Shown piece by piece: positions 1 to 6,600 of a stretch of DNA of 23,955 nucleotides; position 1 is the stretch's first letter, and each line of letters starts with the position of its first letter. Position numbers and translations under genes: made by a program. The notes under the pieces were generated by a model, which ran no database searches, was not told the DNA's origin, and worked only from the letters and a program-made list of their open reading frames with translations. The stretch spans positions 1-23,955 of the IMG/VR virus record IMGVR_UViG_3300000116_000222; one strand, given 5' to 3'. Source of the stretch: a virus.

Positions 1-59
1 TTTGCTACTTCTTCATATGCATCTATTGTTGTAAAAGTACAGTATAATCGATTCGTCAT
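1..59 (-). CDS. Partial hypothetical protein (N-terminal 19 codons)
   Basis: An ATG at 59-57 on the minus strand opens a frame that stays open to the window edge; it reads MTNRLYCTFTTIDAYEEVA. I do not recognise the family from this fragment. Support comes from context: it is co-directional with all other genes, follows the polymerase-like gene by 36 bases, and has a copy of the recurrent promoter-like element (76-90) just upstream. The first four residues, MTNR, also open the LysM-like protein at 6295-6597, which may be coincidence. No Shine-Dalgarno is visible. A hairpin (62-84) ends two bases before the ATG. Confidence 0.55.
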   Translation of the reverse strand, partial: MTNRLYCTFTTIDAYEEVA

Positions 60-61
60 AA

Positions 62-84
62 ATAACCGGAATTTTTCCAGTTAT
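62..84 (-). promoter_or_regulatory. Hairpin directly before a start codon
   Basis: In the minus-strand RNA, AUAACUGGAA and UUCCGGUUAU pair over 10 bp (one U-G wobble) with an AAA loop. The stem ends two bases before the ATG at 59. No U-run follows, so it is not a standard terminator. It overlaps the promoter-like element at 76-90, and if transcription starts near 78 only part of the stem would be transcribed. A role in translation control is possible but unproven. Confidence 0.35.
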
Positions 85-90
85 AAATAT
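76..90 (-). promoter_or_regulatory. Candidate late promoter for the partial gene
   Basis: Sense ATATTTAT followed by four bases and GGA, one of nine copies of the recurrent element. It lies between the polymerase-like gene and the partial gene. If the purine after the 4-nt spacer is the start point, the leader is about 19 nt. Confidence 0.5.
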
Positions 91-95
91 AAAAT

Positions 96-1379
96 TTAAC
101 TTAAAGCACCATAATGAGTACCACTCTTTAATTTTACAGGAAACTTATCACTAAGTATCGTTTGTAAATCAATTAATATTTGTTTACCATCTGACTTAGC
201 AACATCAAATATAAATGCATCATATATATAAAGAACTAATCTTGTTTGTTTTATTTTTAAGTAATCTTGTATAATTTTTATCTTACGAATGTTGGTTTCT
301 GTTTCAGTTGCCTGTATGTAATAATTAAACAATTTTTGTGAATGTATTTTGGGATGGTCTTTTTTTCTAATAGTATAACTACCACATTTTACTTCTCCTT
401 TCTTATTAAATTCTTCCCAAATAATGTTTATAAAGTCCTGTGTTTTTTTAAAGAAAGGGTGGTATAAGTTCGCCTTATCTATACCTCCATATATTTGTTT
501 AAATGTAAGTGTTTTACTTTCCTTATATTGTTGTGGAGTAATATTCTTGGATTTAAAATAAATTTCCGCAAGTGTGTTGTGTACGTTGCCTTCAAATTGA
601 TAGTCGACTATATCGCCTATTAGACGGGGATGATAGCCATCATAATCCATTTCTACAAAAAAGTCATTGTCAGGTTCGAATGTGTCTCTTTCGCCATTGT
701 CGTGTTTTAATCCTACAAAATTTATTCCATTAAAGTTATTTACAGGTCTTCCGGTTGTAGTGTATGGATTATACCATCCGTATATATGGTCTTCTTTTAT
801 AGAGAATTTTTTACACTTTGGTTTGAAATAGTCGTCAAACTTATCATTAAATTTTAAGCTATTCTTTTCCAACTCATATAAAACAGGTAACAATGTGGAA
901 TCATAATACTCATTAGTTTCACTTGGAGAATCATCGATTATAGCGCGTAACTTTGCTTCACAGCGCTCTAGGTGTTTTCCAATTGGTATCATTTTATTCA
1001 CCTTAGTATGTGGGAATTTTCGGTAATACCATTGGTGTGCTTGGGTTGTATGTTTGTCTAAAGGAGCTATTGTATGTTGTATATCCGTATAAGGGATGTG
1101 TGGGGCCGCATGTAAGCTGCTTTTCTTATCTAAAACACAAAATTCATATTCTTCCAATAACCCCAATACATGATCTCTGTCTTGATTTATACATTCTAAA
1201 TGACTTAACGGAATAATGTAGCTTTCTTTATTTACATTAAGATAAATGGCTATAATTTCTGCTAACGCAGGGTGTGTGTTGTCATTGCCTTGAATAAATT
1301 CAAGATAAGGTAAACCATCTAGAGATAATTCCTCTTTTAGTTGGTTTAATTGATTTTTTGTTTCGATAAGGTAGAACAT
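96..1379 (-). CDS. Divergent family A DNA polymerase, palm/fingers core (427 aa)
   Basis: The family A polymerase motifs appear in canonical order. YTTTGRPVN (206-214) matches the T-x-TGR element. EMDYDGYHPRL (243-253) is motif A with catalytic D245. KTLTFKQIYGG (289-299) is the O-helix, keeping the residues equivalent to E. coli Pol I K758, F762 and Y766. FNYYIQATETETN (351-363) matches the conserved Gln motif, and YIYDAFIFD (384-392) is motif C with D387. Two canonical positions differ: the steric-gate Glu of motif A aligns with H250, and the Glu after the motif C Asp aligns with A388. The roughly 200 N-terminal residues contain YIIPLSH and VLDKKSSLH, perhaps a worn 3'-5' exonuclease-like domain without an obvious DxE site. 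At 427 aa it is far shorter than Pol I and shorter than T7 Pol (704 aa). It is the last gene of the tail operon, 26 bases after the 297-aa gene. T4-type phages normally replicate with a family B enzyme, so its role here is unclear. Family assignment is good; activity is inferred. Confidence 0.82.
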   Translation of the reverse strand: MFYLIETKNQLNQLKEELSLDGLPYLEFIQGNDNTHPALAEIIAIYLNVNKESYIIPLSHLECINQDRDHVLGLLEEYEFCVLDKKSSLHAAPHIPYTDIQHTIAPLDKHTTQAHQWYYRKFPHTKVNKMIPIGKHLERCEAKLRAIIDDSPSETNEYYDSTLLPVLYELEKNSLKFNDKFDDYFKPKCKKFSIKEDHIYGWYNPYTTTGRPVNNFNGINFVGLKHDNGERDTFEPDNDFFVEMDYDGYHPRLIGDIVDYQFEGNVHNTLAEIYFKSKNITPQQYKESKTLTFKQIYGGIDKANLYHPFFKKTQDFINIIWEEFNKKGEVKCGSYTIRKKDHPKIHSQKLFNYYIQATETETNIRKIKIIQDYLKIKQTRLVLYIYDAFIFDVAKSDGKQILIDLQTILSDKFPVKLKSGTHYGALS

Positions 1380-1405
1380 ACCCTATCAATGTAATAAAGC
1401 TTTAT

Positions 1406-2299
1406 CTAATAACCACCTCCTCCACCACCAGAAGTACTTCCTCCTGTAGTTACACTTGTAGAAGGGGTACTAGGAGTTGTTGGAGATAATATTGTATATT
1501 CAGGGGCTATTTCATTTAATGAAGTAACAGATTTACCTAAAATAATATCACCTCCTGACTGTAACGTGTCTTCAGATTGTTCATAGAATAGAGTTTCATG
1601 TGGTCCAGATATATGTTTAGCACCCACCATAGGTCCTTTGCCTGGATGGATATGATAGGGGCCTTTATATTCTCTTCCATCTTTATAATATAATTCCCCA
1701 CCACTAGTTGAAAGATTTTCTATTAATCTATCTTCTATTTTAGCAAATTCATCTAATTTAGAAAATAAAACATTTAAATTGGGATATTTATCTCTTTGTA
1801 AAAATGTTTGAGCTTTGTTATGTTTTTTAACATTACCGACTAATGACCAAACTATTTGTCCTACATCATACATAGGATGGTTGTATTTTGGTTCTTTTTT
1901 ATTTATAGAATGATATGTTTTTTTATCAACTTCAAAATAACCATATAATTCATTTACCTTTTTTATAAAGTATCTAGTGTACCTTCCTGCTTTATAATCA
2001 TCTTCTGTGGGTTTATTTTTAGTAGCTACTATATTTTGGGATTTTTTTAATTTAGAGTATGTTTTTTTATTTAAAACATTATACTTGGCTGTGTTTCTGT
2101 TTTTACCAAAATTATTTGGTATAGATACTGGTTTAATTAATTGTAGGGAGAGTTTTTTAGGATTACTTCCTGCAAAAAATTTTCTTCCACTAGTTTCAAT
2201 ATAAGGACCAACGTAAGGTTTTCTGGTTTTTTTCAAAATAAATTCACCAGGACCTGCTTCTTGTATGCTTATTTTTGATTTTGGAGTATATTTTGCCAT
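1406..2299 (-). CDS. Putative virion protein with Gly-rich C-terminus (297 aa)
   Basis: I cannot assign a named family. A basic N-terminal half (many Lys, Tyr, Asn) is followed by KAGRYTRYFIKKVNELYGYF (about 104-123) and a C-terminal part. Two related short segments look like an internal duplication: KPYVGPYIETSGRKFFAGSN (27-46) and REYKGPYHIHPGKGPMVGAKH (around residue 220), both fitting Y-x-GPY-x(4,6)-G-x(2,4)-G. Such Y-x-G-Y/H segments are familiar to me from virion proteins of marine phages, but I cannot name one. The protein ends in a Thr/Ser-rich linker and GGGGGGY, a tail shared with the sheath protein. It lies 11 bases after the hub-like gene in the baseplate operon, which suggests a structural or baseplate-associated role. 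The start ATG has an A-rich leader (ATAACTAAAATG). Confidence 0.7.
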   Translation of the reverse strand: MAKYTPKSKISIQEAGPGEFILKKTRKPYVGPYIETSGRKFFAGSNPKKLSLQLIKPVSIPNNFGKNRNTAKYNVLNKKTYSKLKKSQNIVATKNKPTEDDYKAGRYTRYFIKKVNELYGYFEVDKKTYHSINKKEPKYNHPMYDVGQIVWSLVGNVKKHNKAQTFLQRDKYPNLNVLFSKLDEFAKIEDRLIENLSTSGGELYYKDGREYKGPYHIHPGKGPMVGAKHISGPHETLFYEQSEDTLQSGGDIILGKSVTSLNEIAPEYTILSPTTPSTPSTSVTTGGSTSGGGGGGY

Positions 2300-2310
2300 T
2301 TTAGTTATAT

Positions 2311-5300
2311 TTAAGTAGTTCTTGAACCTAATCCTGCAGAAGTACCATTATTATCTTCCCAATCTTCTATGGCATCATCTATATCAAACTTTAAATCTTC
2401 CAATTCTTCAAAATCACTACCAGCTATCGTGAATTCTATTTCTTGATATACAGAATCGTTATAAGCTACTCCAGCTGTAGCTGCTGCTTTTTCATAAACA
2501 TCTGCTCCATTTACTATTGTAGGATCTGGTCTATAGTCACCCCATGTTGTAAGTTCTATATCAATTGATCTATATGTTTCAATAATATTACGTGCAGGTG
2601 GTGGATTTCTTAATTCTGGGAAATCTTCATAAAGAGCTGTAATCCATGGTTCATATCTAGTATAAGCTGCTCCTACATTTTCATTATCTAATCCAGGGAA
2701 ATCTTCAATAAGAAAGTTATATTGATATCTAGACTCATATAAATTAATCATTTCTTTTAACTTTTGGTTTATAGTATTAACTTTAGCGTCATTTCCTCTA
2801 AAAAACTCTTCAGCTAAAGCACCATTTTGGGGATTTTTAGCTGATTGATATAAATAGGCATAAGTATAAGGTGGAGGTCCATTTACTCTCCTTTTTGTTG
2901 ATTCTAATTTACCTGCGTCTATTTCTTCCTGTGTTAATCCTGTATTTCCTATTAAGGCTTTTTCTTCTACAACTGCTTCTTCTAATACACAAGCTTGAAG
3001 TTCTTCATCAAAATATTGTCCTTCAGGACATTGATCTTGTTGTTCTATTTGTTGTTGTTCAGGTGTTTTAGTTTCTACTTTAGATTCTTCTGCAGAATTA
3101 TCTTCATACTTAGCTTCTTCTGAAATAACTACAGATCCTGCTTGTCCACTTCCACCACCATTACCTCCTGTTCCTTCTTTTCTAATTTTAGTTCCTGTAG
3201 CTTGTTCATTAACATCTGATGCTATTATAGTTAATTGTCCTGAAATAGTAGTGGTCCAATCTTGACCTGATGTTATTTTTTGGTCTTCAGCCATTGTTAT
3301 AAATAAAATTTGTCTTCCCTCTGTTTTTTTATAAGCTGCCGGTAGTCTAGATGGATTTATTTTAAATACATTTCCAATTATAATTCCCCCTATACCGTCC
3401 ATTTGAGCATTAAATTTTAAAGGTATAATGTCTGAAACCTGTTCTACTGGTTTTCTTTTTATGTCTCCTTTTGTAAATTTACTTCCATCTGCGTAGGTAC
3501 CATCTTCTAAATGTTTAGTTTCCGTTTTAGTTATTTGACTAATAATGGTTGATAGATTTTGTTTTTGTCTTGCTATTTCTTTACTTTCTTTTGGTTTTCC
3601 ATCACTGTCTAAATCTGAGTATTTTCCTTGTAAAGATTTTGCATAAAATACTTTTAAACTACAAAAAGCAATAAAAGTATCTAATATACTTGTTTCAAAT
3701 GCTGTTCTTTCTCCTTGTTGTGCTATTTTTGCTGATTTTAAAGCTTCTAATTCTTTTTTATCTTGGTCTTCTTTTTCGGCTTTTGTTTTTATTCTTGGTG
3801 CATCTGGTTTAATTGGGGTTGAAAATCTTTGTCTTATATTTTTATTTAAGGCTGAAAATGTAGATTGTTCTAAAGAAGAAATAGAATCGGGATTTTGGGC
3901 TACTACCCCAATTGTAGCCATTAAAGCACTAGGTACAGTTGATGTGTAAGAATAATCTCTAAAAATAGAATCATTACTTTGAATATTTAGTTCTATTATT
4001 TTTCCTTCTTTAACTTCTAAATCTAATTTTGATTCTGGTTGAAATTGAATGTCTATTACTCTAACTACATTAGGTCGTTCATTGTCTGTTTGTATTTCAA
4101 ATCTATGTTGACCCCCACAAGATGCATTTACGTCGTCAAATATCCTTTTTATGTAATCAAACATATTAAAACTGTCATTTATGCTTTGGTCTAGCGTTCC
4201 AGCTTCTGATAAACCAACATTATATCTCATTGATTTGTAAACTCTATCTAAATGTTCAACATTTAAAAAGATTTGGCCTATTTGTCTTTCAGCTACTCCT
4301 TCTACGTTTGTATCAAGATCATAATTACACATTTCTATAACCTTATCATATTTAGTTGTTTGACTCATGTCTTTAGGATTTCCTACACCATCATCAGCAA
4401 ATTGAGGTTGAGGTCTATTATAAAAAGCCTTAACATTAGGATCATTATTTTTTTCCTTTATAAATCTCATCTGGTGAGGTAACATACACACTGTGGGATC
4501 TATAGACATATCTAAAAAATCATCTCTAATTAAATCTTCAAATGTTTTAATACCTACATCTGCTAAGTCACCACCACTTTCTACTAACTTCTCAATATCA
4601 TCTAATCTATCATTTATATCTTCTGCTCCTTCACCAAAAACTTCTTCAAATTGACCATTTCCAATTCCAAACCAACCATTTGTTCTATCATCACTTAATG
4701 CTAGATTATATAATCTTTTAAATTCTTTTATTAATTCAGGAGATAATCTTTTAGAAGTATAAGCTAGAGGTTGTATATGTTTACCTTCTATAGAAGTAGA
4801 ATTATCTTGATTTTTTATTATATCTCGATCTTCATTTACTATAACATCTGTTTTAAAATATATAAGGGGACTATCACCTAATTGGGTTCTTTCCATTATA
4901 TTTCTATTTAATACATGTGCTAAAAAATCCCATCTAATATATGTGTTTTTAGATTTTACACTAGCTATTACTTCATCTTCATCTTCAGGATCTTCTTCAA
5001 CAATTAAATCTTGATCATTTCTTAACATAAAGCTTTGTAATATAAGATCTCTTATTTCTCCATTTTGTAAATCTTTAAAAGGTCCATATATATTTTCATT
5101 AACGTTAGCATGAGTTTTTATCCAATTTAGGTCTAAATAATCAGTTAGATCTCGAGCTTTTTGTAATCCAGATTCTACTCCAAAGAAGTTTTGTGTTGCT
5201 CCCGCTATTTTTCTAAAAAAAGTACCAGTGTTAGATAACCAATTTTCACCCTCATCATAACTATTTTTATCTTTTTGACTAGAATATCCCATTAATATTT

Positions 5301-6291
5301 TAAAAAACTGTTCTAAAGCAGTTTCATATTTTCCATCTCCACCTAATACATCATCTCTACCTTTTAAAGCCTGTAGTACTTCACCCATCCCTGTTAATTC
5401 CGTAGTACAATCAAAACCTCCATCTGCTCTTGCTTTGTAATTGAAATTTTTAACCATTCCTATTACACCATCATAATTACCCCCTGTTTCTATTTTTCTT
5501 TCTATAATTTTTTCATTAATTACATTAGTTGTAGAATCTTGATCCCACCATTCTGATATATAGGGAAAATCTGATCTTCTTTTACCTTCATTATCAATAA
5601 AAGGAGTCCAACCCCATTCTACTAAAACAGGATAACCTGGTCTCATATAAAGTAATTCTAAAATTTCAAGTTGTCTTATGTTATGACAAACAAAATTTAC
5701 TTTAACTTCTCTAAGTGAACCATAAGCTGATTTAGTTTTTATATCTGCATCTACAATACCAGGCATAGGTACTATTCCATAACCATCTGCTGAATTAGCC
5801 CTAATTGATGGATCACCATATGTTTGGCCAAATCTATTTTTACTTGCACCTGTAAATCCCGAACGTGGGGCTGCTCTAAAAACTGTTTCTTTTACTATTT
5901 TTGTGCCCCCACTGTCTGTTTCTTTTTCTGTTTCTTTTACAGACTTATCTATCATAGTAGTACCTCCTTCTAAAACATATCTAAGTGCTAAACCTTCATT
6001 TATTAAATCATCTTTTCTTTCATATGGATTTGAATTATTTTTAATTAATTCATTAGTTTCTTTTAAATCTACTCCAGAAGACATTCTAATAACACATTGT
6101 CTATTAAGTGTATTAGTGTAAAAGGCATGTGAGGGAAGTTGTAATTCTTTAGGACCACCTAAATTAGATAAATCTACTATAGGAGAATTTGTACGTGCTT
6201 CTCCTTCTTTATTACCATGAGAAATTATTGCTTCTCTTATTTTAATTTGTTTTCTAACAAAATTTTTAAAACTTTCTTTAAATATAGACAT
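2311..6291 (-). CDS. Large baseplate hub-like structural protein (1326 aa)
   Basis: The conserved-looking core includes YGIVPMPGIVDADIKTKSAY (171-190) and RQLEILELLYMRPGYPVLVE (206-225) followed by WGWTP, segments I associate with large baseplate proteins of T4-related marine phages. Around 960-1020, GGIIIGNVFKINPSRLPAAY and TTISGQLTII resemble the last beta-domain of gp27/gpD/Mu gp44-type hub proteins. A linker rich in Glu and Gln follows, with CPEGQYFDEELQAC (about 1090-1105), then about 220 residues I do not recognise, ending in an acidic segment. At 1326 aa it is several times longer than T4 gp27 (391 aa), so it may combine hub and other roles. No lysozyme or other peptidoglycan hydrolase motif is evident. 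It follows the LysM-like gene by 3 bases, the usual hub neighbourhood. Hub identity is an inference from the core and from context. Confidence 0.72.
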   Translation of the reverse strand: MSIFKESFKNFVRKQIKIREAIISHGNKEGEARTNSPIVDLSNLGGPKELQLPSHAFYTNTLNRQCVIRMSSGVDLKETNELIKNNSNPYERKDDLINEGLALRYVLEGGTTMIDKSVKETEKETDSGGTKIVKETVFRAAPRSGFTGASKNRFGQTYGDPSIRANSADGYGIVPMPGIVDADIKTKSAYGSLREVKVNFVCHNIRQLEILELLYMRPGYPVLVEWGWTPFIDNEGKRRSDFPYISEWWDQDSTTNVINEKIIERKIETGGNYDGVIGMVKNFNYKARADGGFDCTTELTGMGEVLQALKGRDDVLGGDGKYETALEQFFKILMGYSSQKDKNSYDEGENWLSNTGTFFRKIAGATQNFFGVESGLQKARDLTDYLDLNWIKTHANVNENIYGPFKDLQNGEIRDLILQSFMLRNDQDLIVEEDPEDEDEVIASVKSKNTYIRWDFLAHVLNRNIMERTQLGDSPLIYFKTDVIVNEDRDIIKNQDNSTSIEGKHIQPLAYTSKRLSPELIKEFKRLYNLALSDDRTNGWFGIGNGQFEEVFGEGAEDINDRLDDIEKLVESGGDLADVGIKTFEDLIRDDFLDMSIDPTVCMLPHQMRFIKEKNNDPNVKAFYNRPQPQFADDGVGNPKDMSQTTKYDKVIEMCNYDLDTNVEGVAERQIGQIFLNVEHLDRVYKSMRYNVGLSEAGTLDQSINDSFNMFDYIKRIFDDVNASCGGQHRFEIQTDNERPNVVRVIDIQFQPESKLDLEVKEGKIIELNIQSNDSIFRDYSYTSTVPSALMATIGVVAQNPDSISSLEQSTFSALNKNIRQRFSTPIKPDAPRIKTKAEKEDQDKKELEALKSAKIAQQGERTAFETSILDTFIAFCSLKVFYAKSLQGKYSDLDSDGKPKESKEIARQKQNLSTIISQITKTETKHLEDGTYADGSKFTKGDIKRKPVEQVSDIIPLKFNAQMDGIGGIIIGNVFKINPSRLPAAYKKTEGRQILFITMAEDQKITSGQDWTTTISGQLTIIASDVNEQATGTKIRKEGTGGNGGGSGQAGSVVISEEAKYEDNSAEESKVETKTPEQQQIEQQDQCPEGQYFDEELQACVLEEAVVEEKALIGNTGLTQEEIDAGKLESTKRRVNGPPPYTYAYLYQSAKNPQNGALAEEFFRGNDAKVNTINQKLKEMINLYESRYQYNFLIEDFPGLDNENVGAAYTRYEPWITALYEDFPELRNPPPARNIIETYRSIDIELTTWGDYRPDPTIVNGADVYEKAAATAGVAYNDSVYQEIEFTIAGSDFEELEDLKFDIDDAIEDWEDNNGTSAGLGSRTT

Positions 6292-6294
6292 ACT

Positions 6295-6597
6295 TTAAGA
6301 ATTAATTCTTTTATACTCATCAATTACAGATTGTGTGTCTTGGGGGATTCTAATTTGTAAACCTCCTTTAACAAAAAAAGAATCTCTTTTTACTTTACCT
6401 AAATTAGCCATAGTTATTATCCACCACAATTCTATGTCTCCATAAAATTGTTCTGCTAATAAGTCTAATCTGTCTTCACTTTTAGTTATAATGTATATAT
6501 CATTAAAGGATAAGGGAACCACAGGATATTTAGCATATTTATAATATCTTTTTCTAGAATTTCTTTTTATTGTTAAAGGTACTAATCTATTTGTCAT
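6295..6597 (-). CDS. LysM-like baseplate protein (gp53-like, 100 aa)
   Basis: Residues 38-88 form a LysM-like module: YIITKSEDRLDLLAEQFYGD then WWIITMANLG and a C-terminal QIRIP. This pattern (ITxxxDRLDxLAxxxYGDxxxWWIIxxAN) is characteristic of phage baseplate proteins carrying a LysM fold, such as T4 gp53 and the tail X/LysM proteins that connect tube and baseplate. There is no signal peptide, and it is probably a virion component rather than a secreted cell-wall binder. It is packed between the 848-aa tube-like gene (3 bases upstream) and the hub-like gene (3 bases downstream), so co-translation and joint assembly are likely. The gp53 label is by domain and position; sequence identity to T4 gp53 itself would be low. 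Confidence 0.78.
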   Translation of the reverse strand: MTNRLVPLTIKRNSRKRYYKYAKYPVVPLSFNDIYIITKSEDRLDLLAEQFYGDIELWWIITMANLGKVKRDSFFVKGGLQIRIPQDTQSVIDEYKRINS

Positions 6598-6600
6598 AGT

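Noticed and set aside
82-92. T4 late promoters (TATAAATA) firing on the plus strand
   Set aside because: The box matches on the plus strand at several sites, but there are no plus-strand genes downstream, while minus-strand starts follow closely. The sense-strand reading with N4-GAA is better supported.
1394-1405. ATAAAGCTTTAT palindrome between the 297-aa and polymerase-like genes as a terminator
   Set aside because: Only a 12-bp palindrome with no loop and no following T-run; too short for a stable RNA hairpin.
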